Shown one piece after another: positions 47,783-58,446 of a stretch of 64,000 nt of DNA. The DNA is from Comamonas koreensis (GTDB lineage: Bacteria; Pseudomonadota; Gammaproteobacteria; Burkholderiales; Burkholderiaceae_C), in NCBI RefSeq assembly GCF_014076495.1, contig NZ_CP043575.1, positions 1,736,001 to 1,800,000 on the forward strand, written 5' to 3'. A program made the position numbers and the translations under genes. Under the pieces are notes generated by a model. The model made no database searches, had not been told where the DNA came from, and saw nothing but the letters and a program-made list of their open reading frames with translations. Each line of letters opens with the position of its first letter. Positions within the stretch are counted from its first letter, which is position 1.

Positions 47783-48772
47783 TCAATGGGGTGCAGCGGA
47801 CGGCCCATTTTTCGGAGTGTGGGGGCCTTCGTCATGGGTCTCTTGCTGCGCCAGCTGCTCTTGCAGCAGTTCGACAAAGGCACGCACCTTGACTGGGCGA
47901 AAGCGCGCGGCAGGGAACACCGCATGGATGCCGCCCGAGGGCAGCTTCCAGTCGGGCAGCACCTGCAGCAGCCGGCCGCTGTGCAGGTCGTCCGCCACCG
48001 CATAGTCGGGCAGCACCGACAGGCCCGCGCCGTGGCGCACTGCCTCGCGCACGGCCATCGTGGCGTTGAGCGACAGCACCGAGGGCATATTGACATTCTG
48101 GCGCTCCAGCGCGCTGCGCGAAAAGCTCCAGTGCAGCGGTTCGCGCAGCGCCGTGTTGGCAACAAAGGGCAGGGCGCGCAACTGCTGGGGCTCCTGGATG
48201 CCAGCCAGCTGGCTGCGCCAGGCAGGTGCGGCCACCAGCAGCTGGCGAAAGCTGCCGATCTGGCGCGCCTGCAGATGCAGCTCGGTGAGCCAGCCCACGC
48301 GGATGGCCAGCTCCACCTGGCCGTCCATCAAATCCAGCGACTGGTCGCTGAGCGACGCATCGACCTTGCACTGCGGGTAGCGGCGGCAGAACGCGGTAAT
48401 CGCCGGCACGATGGCCGCGATGCCGTAGTCGAGCGGGGCGGTCAGCCGCAAGGTGCCCGAGGGTGCCTGGGCCGACTGTGACAGTTCATCAAAGGCGTCT
48501 GCGGCTTCCTTGAGGATCAGTGCGCAGCGCTGGTAGAAGGCCTGGCCCGCATCGGTGGGGGCCACCTTGCGCGTGCTGCGGGTGAGCAGACTGGTGCGGA
48601 AGTCCGCCTCCAGCCGGGCCACCTGCTGGCTGACCACGGCCTTGGTGATGCCCAGGCGCTCGGCGGCGGCCGTGAAGCTGCCGGTCTCGACCACCGCACT
48701 GAAATAGGCCAGGCGCTTGAGGTTGGAGAAGTGGCCAAGGCTGGTATCGTTCACATTGTTTGCTTTTTGCAT
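47783..48772 (-). CDS. LysR-family transcriptional regulator
   Basis: A 329-residue LysR regulator with the HTH segment LGITKAVVSQQVARLEADF and a standard effector domain, ending in a Gln/Pro-rich tail. It is divergent from a DsbA-like gene, 81 bp apart, and that AT-rich gap holds repeated ATCTATTT elements. It probably autoregulates and controls the DsbA-like/SnoaL-like genes, by position. The stand-alone M17-N gene follows on the same strand. Confidence 0.9.
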   Translation of the reverse strand: MQKANNVNDTSLGHFSNLKRLAYFSAVVETGSFTAAAERLGITKAVVSQQVARLEADFRTSLLTRSTRKVAPTDAGQAFYQRCALILKEAADAFDELSQSAQAPSGTLRLTAPLDYGIAAIVPAITAFCRRYPQCKVDASLSDQSLDLMDGQVELAIRVGWLTELHLQARQIGSFRQLLVAAPAWRSQLAGIQEPQQLRALPFVANTALREPLHWSFSRSALERQNVNMPSVLSLNATMAVREAVRHGAGLSVLPDYAVADDLHSGRLLQVLPDWKLPSGGIHAVFPAARFRPVKVRAFVELLQEQLAQQETHDEGPHTPKNGPSAAPH

Positions 48773-48779
48773 ACGAATT

Positions 48780-48855
48780 ATCTATTTGATATCTATTTAT
48801 TTGCCAATCCAAACCACCTACTATGGCGGCATTGCATCCGATATGGAATAGATAT
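48780..48855. promoter_or_regulatory. Repeated ATCTATTT sites in the LysR/DsbA-like divergent promoter
   Basis: ATCTATTT occurs at 48780-48787 and again at 48791-48798, an 11-bp period that puts both on one DNA face. The inverted copy AATAGAT (48847-48853) sits at the DsbA-like start codon. The region is AT-rich against GC-rich surroundings, as expected for a regulator-bound promoter. These may be LysR-type binding sites. Confidence 0.55.
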
Positions 48856-49489
48856 GAAACGTCTGTACTACCTTTTTGACCCCCTGTGCGGCTGGTGCTA
48901 TGGCGCGGGCCCGCTGCTGGAAACCCTGGTGCAGCGCAGTGGCGAGCAGCTGCAGCTGCTGCCCAGCGGCCTTTTCTCGGGCGAAGGTGCCCGCCCCATG
49001 GATGAGGCCTTTGCGGCCTACGCCTGGAGCAATGACCAGCGTATCGAGCGCCTGACCGGCCAGCCCTTTAGCCAGCGCTACCGCAGCGAGGTGCTGGACA
49101 AGCCCCAGCAGATGTTTGACAGTGGCCCGGCCACGGTGGCGCTCACTGCCGTGCACCTGACCGCGCCGCAGCGCGAGGCCGAGGCGCTCAAGGCGATCCA
49201 GCATGCGCGCTATGTCGATGGGCTGGACAACACCGCCATCGCCGTGTTGCTGGAGTTGCTGCGCGGCCTGGGCCTGGATGACGCGGCCGCCCGGCTGGCG
49301 CAGCCCGATGCCGCTTTGCTGCAAGCCAACAGCGCACGCGTGGCGCAGGCCCGGCAGCTGATGCGCGAGCTGGGCGCCCAAGGCGTGCCCAGCTTTGTGC
49401 TGGAGCGCGATGGCCAGCGCCAGCTGCTCAACGCAAGCACCGCTTTTTCCAACCCCGAAGCCTTTGTGGCGCAATGGCTGGCCGCCTGA
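48854..49489 (+). CDS. DsbA-family thioredoxin-fold oxidoreductase (FrnE-like)
   Basis: A 211-residue protein with the redox motif CGWC at Cys12-Cys15 (YLFDPLCGWCYGAGP) at the extreme N-terminus, an inserted helical domain, and the cis-Pro loop QGVPSFVLE near the C-terminus. No signal peptide, so it is cytosolic like FrnE-type or 2-hydroxychromene isomerase-related members. The start at 48854 overlaps a candidate regulator site. It heads a three-gene unit with a SnoaL-like and a 97-residue protein, divergent from a LysR gene. Confidence 0.88.
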   Translation: MKRLYYLFDPLCGWCYGAGPLLETLVQRSGEQLQLLPSGLFSGEGARPMDEAFAAYAWSNDQRIERLTGQPFSQRYRSEVLDKPQQMFDSGPATVALTAVHLTAPQREAEALKAIQHARYVDGLDNTAIAVLLELLRGLGLDDAAARLAQPDAALLQANSARVAQARQLMRELGAQGVPSFVLERDGQRQLLNASTAFSNPEAFVAQWLAA

Positions 49490-49506
49490 ACCTGTACGGA
49501 GACTGT

Positions 49507-49902
49507 ATGACCACCAGCAACCTGGACACCATTGCTGCCACCTATGAAGGCAGCCCCGAGGACAACGCCCGCCATTTGATGGCCGCGCTCGCGCCCGAGG
49601 TGCTGTGGATCGAGGCTGCAGGCTCGCCCTATGCGGGCCAGTATGTTGGCGCGGCGCAGATCGTGGAGGGCGTATTTGCGCGGATTGGCAGCGACTGGGC
49701 GGTGTTCAGCGCTCAGGTACATACCTACCTGGCCGATGGCGACCGGGTCGCCGCTTTTGGCCGCTACACCGGCACGCACCGCGCCAGCGGCAAGGCCATG
49801 GTGGCGAGCTTTTCGCACCTGTACCAGCTGCGCGATGGCCAGATCATCCGCATGGAGCAGGTGGTGGACAGCGCCCCCATGCTGCAAGCGATGCAGCCAT
49901 GA
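49507..49902 (+). CDS. SnoaL/NTF2-like protein
   Basis: A 131-residue cone-fold (SnoaL-like) protein: YEGSPEDNARHLMAALAPEVLWIEAAGSPYAGQYVGA, then a beta-sheet ending FSHLYQLRDGQIIRMEQVVDS. Such proteins bind small hydrophobic ligands or act as isomerases or polyketide cyclases. The ATG at 49507 is 17 bp after the DsbA-like stop; GGAG occurs 6 nt upstream. Its stop overlaps the next ATG (ATGA). Substrate unknown. Confidence 0.85.
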   Translation: MTTSNLDTIAATYEGSPEDNARHLMAALAPEVLWIEAAGSPYAGQYVGAAQIVEGVFARIGSDWAVFSAQVHTYLADGDRVAAFGRYTGTHRASGKAMVASFSHLYQLRDGQIIRMEQVVDSAPMLQAMQP

Positions 49903-50192
49903 CGGCCATGTACAGCGCCGACGAACTGCGCGAGCTGCAAGTGCTGGCGGCCCGGTTGCAAGCGGGCGACTGGCATGCCGCCCACGATGGTGTGCAGCGC
50001 TACTCCGGCCTCATGGCCGCCTGGCTGCATGGCATCGTGCATTTGCAAGAAGGCGATCTGGAAGACGCCGAGAACTGGTATGAGCGCGCGGGAAAGCGCT
50101 TTCGCCAGCGCGAGAGTCTGGCCCGGGAGCTGGAAAAACTGCAGGCGGCGATTGCGCAAGCTATTGCAGAGCGCATCGCTGCCGATGTCTGA
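49899..50192 (+). CDS. Small helical protein, function unknown
   Basis: A 97-residue, mostly helical protein (MTAMYSADELRELQVLAARLQ, then GIVHLQEGDLEDAENWYERAG, a TPR-like helix pair). Its ATG overlaps the TGA of the SnoaL-like gene by four bases, so it is coupled to it. The C-terminal half is rich in Arg, Glu and Ala. I do not recognise a named family. It may serve as an adaptor for the upstream proteins, inferred only from coupling. Confidence 0.7.
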   Translation: MTAMYSADELRELQVLAARLQAGDWHAAHDGVQRYSGLMAAWLHGIVHLQEGDLEDAENWYERAGKRFRQRESLARELEKLQAAIAQAIAERIAADV

Positions 50193-50258
50193 ATCCCTGG
50201 GGTGCAGCCTCGCCTGCGCCCACCTTTTTTCACTTCTCTTTTGAAAGCAAACACGACC

Positions 50259-51209
50259 ATGAAACAACACTACTACACGCTGTCGGCCTGCGCACTGGCC
50301 GCCGCCCTGTTGGCCGGCTGTGAGCGCAGCAGCACGGCATCGGCGCCTGCTGCGCCAGCCGCCAGTGCGCCGGCAGCCCCCGCGCCGGCCGACACCCAGC
50401 AAGTTGCGCTGACCACCGAGGTCTTCAACCCGGGCGAGCAGGCGATCTTTGCCGTGTCCTCGGTGCTGGTGCAGGGCAAGAGCGAGGTGCTGCTGATCGA
50501 TGCGCAGTTCTCGGCCGAGCAGGCGCGCAAGCTGGCCGACAAGATCAAGGCCACCGGCAAGCGCCTGACGACGATCTATATCAGCCATGGCGACCCGGAC
50601 TTCTACTTTGGTCTGGACACCCTGCAGGCCGCGTTCCCCGAGGCCAGGATTGTGGCCACACCGCAGACCATTGCCCATATCGAGGCCACCAAGGACGCCA
50701 AGCTCAAGGTCTGGGGGCCGCAGCTGGGTGAGAACGCGCCCAAGCAGCTGGTGGTGCCCCAGCCGCTGCAAGGCGACAGCCTGCAGGTGGATGGCCAGGC
50801 CTTGCAGCTGATCGGCCTCGATGGCCCGACACCGGACCGCACCGTGGTGTGGATTCCGTCGATCAAGACCGTGGCCGGTGGCATCCCGGTGCTGGCCGGT
50901 GAGCATGTCTGGATGGCCGATACCCAGACGCCGCAGTCGCATAGCGACTGGCTGGCGATGCTGGCGCGCATCAAGGCATTGAACCCGGAGGTCGTGATCC
51001 CCGGCCACTTTGCCGGCGTGATGCCCGCTGGCACGGCGGCGCTGGACTTCACCGCTGACTACATCCGCGCCTTTGACGAAGAAACGGCCAAGGCCAAGGA
51101 TGGCGCGGCGCTGGAAGCGGCGATGAAGCAGCGCTTCCCCAACCTGGGCGGCCTCGAAAGCCTGGCGCTGAGCGCCAAGGTGGCCAAGGGCGAGATGCAG
51201 TGGCACTGA
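50259..51209 (+). CDS. MBL-fold lipoprotein with degenerate metal motif
   Basis: A 316-residue protein. The signal peptide ends LLAGC, so lipidation and export are likely, followed by an Ala/Pro-rich linker (about 25-45) to a metallo-beta-lactamase fold. The usual HxHxDH zinc motif is replaced by SHGDPDF: the middle His is Asp and the last His is Phe. The downstream PGHFAGV segment retains one His. Zinc binding may be altered or lost. It follows the 97-residue protein gene by 66 bp and ends before a strong terminator. The start at 50259 fits the lipoprotein signal. Confidence 0.82.
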   Translation: MKQHYYTLSACALAAALLAGCERSSTASAPAAPAASAPAAPAPADTQQVALTTEVFNPGEQAIFAVSSVLVQGKSEVLLIDAQFSAEQARKLADKIKATGKRLTTIYISHGDPDFYFGLDTLQAAFPEARIVATPQTIAHIEATKDAKLKVWGPQLGENAPKQLVVPQPLQGDSLQVDGQALQLIGLDGPTPDRTVVWIPSIKTVAGGIPVLAGEHVWMADTQTPQSHSDWLAMLARIKALNPEVVIPGHFAGVMPAGTAALDFTADYIRAFDEETAKAKDGAALEAAMKQRFPNLGGLESLALSAKVAKGEMQWH

Positions 51210-51236
51210 TGAAGGCGGAATAGGTCGCATCGAGTG

Positions 51237-51283
51237 GCACCCTGGCGGGATCGAGCCATCCCCGCCGGGGTGCATTGCTTTTT
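51237..51283 (+). terminator. Intrinsic terminator upstream of lepA
   Basis: A 13-bp stem with one G-T pair (51237-51249 with 51261-51273) and an 11-nt loop, followed by ATTGCTTTTTG with five T residues at 51279-51283. It ends the MBL-fold gene transcript. TACAAT at 51287-51292 just after it may serve as a -10 box for lepA. Confidence 0.88.
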
Positions 51284-51365
51284 GCCTACAATGCGTGTTT
51301 TGGCTGGAATCTCCAGCCCCTTTGGCGTGCGCGCCAGATTCCAGGCCTTTTTCCGTTGTTTGTTA

Positions 51366-53174
<1,809 letters not shown>

Positions 53175-53200
53175 GAAGAGAAGAAGCCAAGAACAACGCT

Positions 53201-54169
53201 ATGCAACTCCTGACAACACTGATTCTGGCCGCTTTTGTGGCCTATATGGGCGCCTGGTACAGCGGCGCCATCGAAGGCAATTTTGCACTGCTGCTGTTTT
53301 TGGCCACGGTGATCACCGGCGCCTACTGGCTGGCAGAGCGCTTTTACTTCTTCCCCCGGCGCCAGGCGGCCGCTGCCCAGCTCGAGGTCTCGGCGGCCGA
53401 GCGGCGCCGCCAGCTCGATGCCCAGGGCATCGACAAGGTTGACGGCGACGATGTGCAAGAAGGCAAGGCGCGCCTGTTGATGCAGCCCTGGTGGCTGGAT
53501 TGGACCGCGGGCCTCTTTCCGGTGATCGCGGTGGTCTTCATCCTGCGCTCTTTCCTGTTTGAGCCCTTCAAGATTCCGTCGGGCTCGATGATTCCCACCT
53601 TGCAGGTGGGCGACCTGATCCTGGTCAACAAGTTCACCTATGGGGTGCGCCTGCCGGTGATCAACAAGAAGATCACCGAAGGCACGGCGCCCAAGCGCGG
53701 CGATGTGATGGTGTTCCGCTACCCCCCGCAGCCGAGCATGGACTACATCAAGCGTGTGGTGGGTGTGCCCGGTGACGAGGTGGCCTACATCAACAAGCGC
53801 CTGACCATCAATGGCAAGGCGGTGCCGACGACCAACCAGCCCGATTACTTCGAGCAGGATGCGATGCGCTACTTCAAGCAGATTGAAGAGCAGCTGGGCG
53901 ACAAGCCGCACCGCTCCATCATCAACCCGGACGTGCCCAACTTCGTGCAGGGCGTGACGGATTTCAAGTACAAGGACAACTGCCGCTACAGCGTCGAGGG
54001 CGTGACCTGCAAGGTGCCCGAAGGCCATTACTTCATGATGGGTGACAACCGCGACAACTCGTTGGATTCCCGTTACTGGGGCTTTGTGCCGGATGCCAAT
54101 ATTGTCGGCCGGGCCTTCTTTGTCTGGATGAATTTCGGTAACATCAAGCGTATCGGACCGTTTAACTAA
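53201..54169 (+). CDS. lepB: Signal peptidase I
   Basis: A 322-residue inner-membrane serine protease that removes signal peptides in the periplasm. Two transmembrane helices are seen near the N-terminus (about 4-20 and 28-48) and a third around 104-118. The nucleophile is Ser129 (IPSGSMIPTL), the general base is Lys184 (DYIKRVVG), and the box E motif GDNRDNSLDSRYWG lies near the C-terminus. Between lepA (26 bp) and the DUF4845 gene (25 bp) it forms an operon. Confidence 0.97.
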   Translation: MQLLTTLILAAFVAYMGAWYSGAIEGNFALLLFLATVITGAYWLAERFYFFPRRQAAAAQLEVSAAERRRQLDAQGIDKVDGDDVQEGKARLLMQPWWLDWTAGLFPVIAVVFILRSFLFEPFKIPSGSMIPTLQVGDLILVNKFTYGVRLPVINKKITEGTAPKRGDVMVFRYPPQPSMDYIKRVVGVPGDEVAYINKRLTINGKAVPTTNQPDYFEQDAMRYFKQIEEQLGDKPHRSIINPDVPNFVQGVTDFKYKDNCRYSVEGVTCKVPEGHYFMMGDNRDNSLDSRYWGFVPDANIVGRAFFVWMNFGNIKRIGPFN

Positions 54170-54194
54170 AAAAGTTTTCTAAGAGGGATTGACT

Positions 54195-54563
54195 ATGCAG
54201 GCTATGAAACAAGCACCCCGGCAGCGCCAGCGCGGCATGTCGTTCATCGGTGTGGTGCTCTGGGGTTTCATCATCGTGGCCCTGGCCATTGTGGGCAGCA
54301 AGGCAGTCCCGATCGTGATCGAGAACATGAACATCAAGAAGGCCGCCGTCAAGGCTGCCCGCCAGGGCACGACGGTGCAGGAAGTGCGCGCCATCTATGA
54401 GCGCTCGCAGGCGATTGATGACATGACCTCGGTCAATGCCAAGGATTTGGAAGTGACCAAAGACACGGACGGCAAGATTGTGGTGTCCTACAGCTACGAG
54501 CGGGACATCCCCTTGTACGGGCCAGCCTTTCTGGTCTTCCGTTTTAACGATAGTGTGAAGTAG
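54195..54563 (+). CDS. DUF4845 domain membrane protein
   Basis: A 122-residue protein with one N-terminal transmembrane helix (about 17-37, MSFIGVVLWGFIIVALAIVG, type IV pilin-like but without a processing motif I can assign) and an extracytoplasmic domain. It matches DUF4845, often between lepB and rnc in betaproteobacteria. The ATG at 54195 has GAGGG 7 nt upstream; a TTG two codons earlier is in frame. Its stop is adjacent to the rnc start. Function unknown. Confidence 0.88.
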   Translation: MQAMKQAPRQRQRGMSFIGVVLWGFIIVALAIVGSKAVPIVIENMNIKKAAVKAARQGTTVQEVRAIYERSQAIDDMTSVNAKDLEVTKDTDGKIVVSYSYERDIPLYGPAFLVFRFNDSVK

Positions 54564-55247
54564 GTGGAATCAGAACTCAGTCGATTGCAGGAACGCCTGC
54601 AGTATTCTTTTGCGAACGGTGCGTTGCTGCAGCGAGCGGTAACGCACCGTAGTTTTTGTGCGGATCACAATGAGCGCCTGGAGTTTCTGGGCGACTCGGT
54701 GCTGGGCCTGGCGGTATCGACGATGCTGTTCCAGAAGCTCAAGGGCACCCCGGAGGGCGAGCTCTCGCGCATGCGCGCCAACCTGGTCAAGCAAGACACC
54801 TTGCACCAGATTGCGCTGCGCCTGCAGCTGGCCAAGGTGCTGCGCCTGGGCGAAGGGGAGTCTAAATCGGGGGGGCGTGAGCGCCCCTCGATACTCGCCG
54901 ATGCGGTCGAGGCGATTATTGGAGCGGTTTACTTGGATGCCGGCTACACGCGGGCCGAGGCGATCGTGCATCATCTCTATGAGCGTGTCGAAATCTCGCA
55001 GCACATGCCCGCCGCATCCAAGGATGCCAAGACGGCGCTGCAGGAGTGGCTGCAGGCACGCAAGAAATCGGTGCCGGAGTATGTGGTGACCGGCACAACC
55101 GGGGCTGCGCATGCGCAGACCTTCCATGTCGACTGTGTGGTGCCGGCCTTTCAGGCCCGCAGCGAAGGCGCTGGCGCATCGCGCCGTGCGGCCGAGCAGG
55201 CGGCAGCTGCCATCATGTTGCAACAACTGCAGACCCAGCATCGCTAA
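54564..55247 (+). CDS. rnc: Ribonuclease III
   Basis: A 227-residue double-strand-specific endoribonuclease processing rRNA and mRNA. The signature [15 protein letters not shown] is present. The catalytic Glu/Asp pair recurs in [16 protein letters not shown], and the C-terminal dsRBD is at about 155-225. It uses a GTG start immediately after the DUF4845 TAG, with no separate Shine-Dalgarno, so translation is likely coupled. era starts 7 bp later. Confidence 0.97.
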   Translation: MESELSRLQERLQYSFANGALLQRAVTHRSFCADHNERLEFLGDSVLGLAVSTMLFQKLKGTPEGELSRMRANLVKQDTLHQIALRLQLAKVLRLGEGESKSGGRERPSILADAVEAIIGAVYLDAGYTRAEAIVHHLYERVEISQHMPAASKDAKTALQEWLQARKKSVPEYVVTGTTGAAHAQTFHVDCVVPAFQARSEGAGASRRAAEQAAAAIMLQQLQTQHR

Positions 55248-55254
55248 GCTTTTT

Positions 55255-56331
55255 ATGACCTCGAAAAAACCCCTATCTCCAAGCGCTGCTGGCCAAGACC
55301 CTGCAGAGCTGTTGCCTTCGGGCCAGACCCTCTCTGACCTGGATGCGATGCTCGCGGCCGCCAAGCCCGGCGCGACTGTGGCACGCGTCAGCGCCCCCGA
55401 TGCCGACCAGGCCGAGGCGCCTGCCGCGCCCACCGGCCCGCAGCGCTGCGGTCTGATTGCCATCGTCGGCAAGCCCAATGTGGGCAAGTCCACGTTGATG
55501 AATGCCCTGGTCGGCCAGAAGATCTCGATCACCTCGCGCAAGGCGCAGACCACACGCCACCGCATCACCGGTATCCGCACAAAGGACAACACCCAGTTCG
55601 TGTTTGTCGATACGCCGGGCTTTCAGACCCGCCACTCGCGCGCCTTGAACAAGTCGCTCAACAAGACGGTGATGGGCGCCATCGGCGATGTGGACCTGAT
55701 CCTGTTTGTCGTGGAGGCGGGCAGCTTCACCTTGGCCGACGCCAAGGTGCTGTCGCTGTTCAAGCCCGGCATTCCCACCTTGCTGATCGCCAACAAGCTC
55801 GACACCGTGCACCGCCGCCACGAGATTGCGCCCTGGCTGCGCGACATGCAGGAGCGCCACCCCTTTGCCGAATTCGTGCCGATGTCGGCCAAGAACAAGG
55901 GCGATATCGAGCGCCTGTTCGGCATCTGCGAAAAGTACCTGCCCGAGCAGGCCTGGTTCTACGGTCCTGAAGAGCTGACCGACCGCAGCGAGAAGTTCCT
56001 GGCGTCCGAGACCGTGCGCGAGAAGCTCTTTCGCTTCACCGGTGATGAGCTGCCCTACACCTCGACCGTTGTCATCGACAAGTTCGACGAGGAGCCCAGC
56101 AAGACGCATGGCCGCTTCATGCGCATTGCAGCGACCATCGTTGTCGAACGTGATGGCCACAAGGCCATGGTGATTGGCGAGAAGGGCGAGAAGCTCAAGC
56201 GCATCAGCACCGAGGCACGCCAGGAGCTCGAAAAGCTGCTGGGCGCCAAGGTGTTCCTGGAAGTCTGGGTCAAGGTCAAGTCCGGCTGGGCCGATGACGA
56301 GGCCCGGGTCAAGTCCTTCGGCTACGAATAA
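55255..56331 (+). CDS. era: GTPase Era with N-terminal extension
   Basis: A 358-residue ribosome-associated GTPase needed for 30S assembly. The G1 motif GKPNVGKST starts at residue 72, G3 is DTPGFQT, G4 is NKLD, and the KH domain ([12 protein letters not shown]) is at about 300-325. E. coli Era is 301 residues; here about 56 extra Ala/Pro/Asp-rich residues precede the GTPase domain. The ATG at 55255 is used because the rnc stop lies immediately upstream; no inner ATG sits at the E. coli-like start. Confidence 0.95.
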   Translation: MTSKKPLSPSAAGQDPAELLPSGQTLSDLDAMLAAAKPGATVARVSAPDADQAEAPAAPTGPQRCGLIAIVGKPNVGKSTLMNALVGQKISITSRKAQTTRHRITGIRTKDNTQFVFVDTPGFQTRHSRALNKSLNKTVMGAIGDVDLILFVVEAGSFTLADAKVLSLFKPGIPTLLIANKLDTVHRRHEIAPWLRDMQERHPFAEFVPMSAKNKGDIERLFGICEKYLPEQAWFYGPEELTDRSEKFLASETVREKLFRFTGDELPYTSTVVIDKFDEEPSKTHGRFMRIAATIVVERDGHKAMVIGEKGEKLKRISTEARQELEKLLGAKVFLEVWVKVKSGWADDEARVKSFGYE

Positions 56332-56445
56332 GCGCAAGCCTGGCGCATACCGGCCCACCGCCTGCTGTGCCCGGTCGGCGCCCAGTGCGTGATACCCGAT
56401 CTCTTCTCTGGCCCCAACGGGGTCACGTACTGCACCCCCTGAGCC

Positions 56446-57207
56446 ATGGCTGTCAAGCGCGTCAATGAAGAACCGGCCTACATCCTGCACCGGTATGACT
56501 GGAGCGAATCCAGCCTGGTGCTGGAATGCTTTACACGGCACCGGGGACGCGTAGCCCTGGTCGCCAAGGGCGTTAAAAAACCCACGTCCAACTTTAGGCC
56601 GGTGCTGCTGGCCTTGCAGCCGCTGCGCCTGTCCTGGGGCATCGCGGGCGAGGGGGCCTCGGACATCCATACGCTCAAAAGCGCCGAGTGGGTAGGCGGC
56701 CACACGATGCCGGTGGGCGCGGGCCTGCTCTCGGGCCTGTACCTCAATGAGCTGCTGATGCGGCTGCTGGCGCGCGAAGACCCGTTTGCCAACCTGTTCG
56801 ACATCTATGCCGGTGTGGTGCGGGTGCTGGCCACCGACCATGGCGAGGTGCTCGAGCCCGTGCTGCGCGCCTTTGAGCTGCTGCTGCTGCGCGAGCTGGG
56901 GCTGCTGCCATCGCTGGCGGCGCAAACCCTGTCGCTGCAGCCGCTCCAGCCCGCCACCCGCTATGTGCTGGTGCCCGACGCCGGCCTGCGCGAGGCCCAT
57001 GGGCAGGACAGGGCGGGGCTAAGCGGTGCACAATGGGAGGGCTTGGAGCAAGCGCTGTCCGCTGCAAACCCCTATCCCGCAGTGCTCAGGGCTTGCGTGT
57101 TGTGCGCCGCAGAGTTAAAAGTTCAGTTGCGTACGCTGCTGCAACACCATTGTGGTCAGCCGGTATTGCGTACGCGCCAGTTGATGATGGATATCCAATC
57201 ACTATGA
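56446..57207 (+). CDS. recO: DNA repair protein RecO
   Basis: A 253-residue mediator that loads RecA with RecR and anneals SSB-coated DNA. It has the N-terminal OB-fold ([38 protein letters not shown]) and a C-terminal helical domain with [16 protein letters not shown]. No complete four-Cys zinc site is visible, as in many proteobacteria. Its stop overlaps the pdxJ ATG by four bases. The 114 bp after era shows no terminator. Confidence 0.95.
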   Translation: MAVKRVNEEPAYILHRYDWSESSLVLECFTRHRGRVALVAKGVKKPTSNFRPVLLALQPLRLSWGIAGEGASDIHTLKSAEWVGGHTMPVGAGLLSGLYLNELLMRLLAREDPFANLFDIYAGVVRVLATDHGEVLEPVLRAFELLLLRELGLLPSLAAQTLSLQPLQPATRYVLVPDAGLREAHGQDRAGLSGAQWEGLEQALSAANPYPAVLRACVLCAAELKVQLRTLLQHHCGQPVLRTRQLMMDIQSL

Positions 57208-57974
57208 CTACCCCCGTGAAAACTGCCCTGTCTATCAACCTCAACAAGGTGGCACTGGTGCGTAACACCCGCCACCTGGACATCCCCAGCGTGACGCGTG
57301 CGGCACGTCTGTGCCTGGAAGCGGGCGCGCAGGGGATCACCGTGCACCCGCGGCCGGACGAGCGCCATATCCGCCCGGGCGATGTGGAGCGGCTGGCCGA
57401 TGTGATCGCCACCTGGCCGGTCAAGCGCGAGTACAACATCGAAGGCAATCCTTTCCAAAATCTGATGACCTACGTGCGCCAGTACCGCCCGCACCAGGCC
57501 ACCTTTGTGCCCGATGGCGAGGACCAGTTCACCAGCGACCATGGCTGGAACTTTCCGCAAGACGCCGAGCGCCTCAAGCCGCTGGTGGACGAGTGCAAGG
57601 CACTGGGTGTGCGCGTGAGCCTGTTCATGGACCCGATCCCCGAGCAGATGGCCGCTGCCAAGGCGGTGGGCGCCGACCGGGTCGAGCTCTACACCGAGCC
57701 CTATGCGGCCGCCTTTGGCACGCCGGAGCAAAGTGTGCAATTGGCGCGCTACGTGGCCGCGGCCAAGGCGGCGCAGGCTGTGGGCCTGGGCGTCAATGCC
57801 GGCCATGACCTGAGCCTGCGCAACCTCACCCCCTTTGTGACCCATGTGCCCCAGGTGCTGGAAGTGTCGATTGGCCACGCCTTTGTCACCGATGCGCTGG
57901 AGATGGGCTACGCCGAAGCCGTGCGTGCCTACCGCCGCTCGCTCGATGCCCGCGCCGATGGCGTGCTGCTGTAA
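57204..57974 (+). CDS. pdxJ: Pyridoxine 5'-phosphate synthase
   Basis: Condenses 1-deoxyxylulose 5-phosphate with 3-amino-2-oxopropyl phosphate in the last step of de novo vitamin B6 synthesis. A 256-residue TIM barrel with [16 protein letters not shown], the HPRPDERHI phosphate/His site, and [13 protein letters not shown] near the C-terminus. The ATG at 57204 overlaps the recO TGA (ATGA). Length and motifs are typical. Confidence 0.96.
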   Translation: MTTPVKTALSINLNKVALVRNTRHLDIPSVTRAARLCLEAGAQGITVHPRPDERHIRPGDVERLADVIATWPVKREYNIEGNPFQNLMTYVRQYRPHQATFVPDGEDQFTSDHGWNFPQDAERLKPLVDECKALGVRVSLFMDPIPEQMAAAKAVGADRVELYTEPYAAAFGTPEQSVQLARYVAAAKAAQAVGLGVNAGHDLSLRNLTPFVTHVPQVLEVSIGHAFVTDALEMGYAEAVRAYRRSLDARADGVLL

Positions 57975-57998
57975 CCGCACGCCCAGGTCTGTGACAGC

Positions 57999-58391
57999 AT
58001 GATCTACGGTATTGGCACCGACATCTGCGATATCCGCCGCATCCGCGCTACGTTGGAGCGCCAGGGCGAGCGCTTTGCCCACAAGGTGCTCGCCGAGGGC
58101 GAGCTGGCCGTCTGGCGCCGCCGCAGCGAGCGCTGGCCTGACCGGGGCGTGCGCTACATGGCCACCCGCTTTTCGGCCAAGGAGGCCTTCAGCAAGGCCG
58201 TGGGCCTGGGTATGCGCATGCCGATGACCTGGCGCAACTGCGAGGTCATCAACCTGCCCAGCGGCAAGCCGGGCATCCGGCTGCATGGCGAGCTGGCCGC
58301 CTGGTTCGAGGCGCAAGGGCTGACGGCCCATATCACCGTGACCGACGAGGTCGACTATGCCGCGAGCTTTTGCGTCGTCGAAAAGCTCTGA
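57999..58391 (+). CDS. acpS: Holo-[acyl-carrier-protein] synthase
   Basis: A 130-residue phosphopantetheinyl transferase that activates acyl carrier protein. It has [14 protein letters not shown] with the magnesium-binding Asp and [14 protein letters not shown] with the conserved Lys and Glu. It is the last gene of the lepA-pdxJ run, 24 bp after pdxJ, and is followed by a strong terminator. No sign of truncation. Confidence 0.96.
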   Translation: MIYGIGTDICDIRRIRATLERQGERFAHKVLAEGELAVWRRRSERWPDRGVRYMATRFSAKEAFSKAVGLGMRMPMTWRNCEVINLPSGKPGIRLHGELAAWFEAQGLTAHITVTDEVDYAASFCVVEKL

Positions 58392-58402
58392 TTCCCGCTC
58401 CC

Positions 58403-58426
58403 CGGGCCCTGCCAGGGCCCGTTTTT
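58403..58426 (+). terminator. Intrinsic terminator after acpS
   Basis: CGGGCCCTG (58403-58411) and CAGGGCCCG (58413-58421) around a single base, then five T residues (58422-58426). It ends the lepA-acpS operon and isolates nagZ, which begins 20 bp later. Confidence 0.88.
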
Positions 58427-58446
58427 GAATTGTCCGCATCCCTCCC

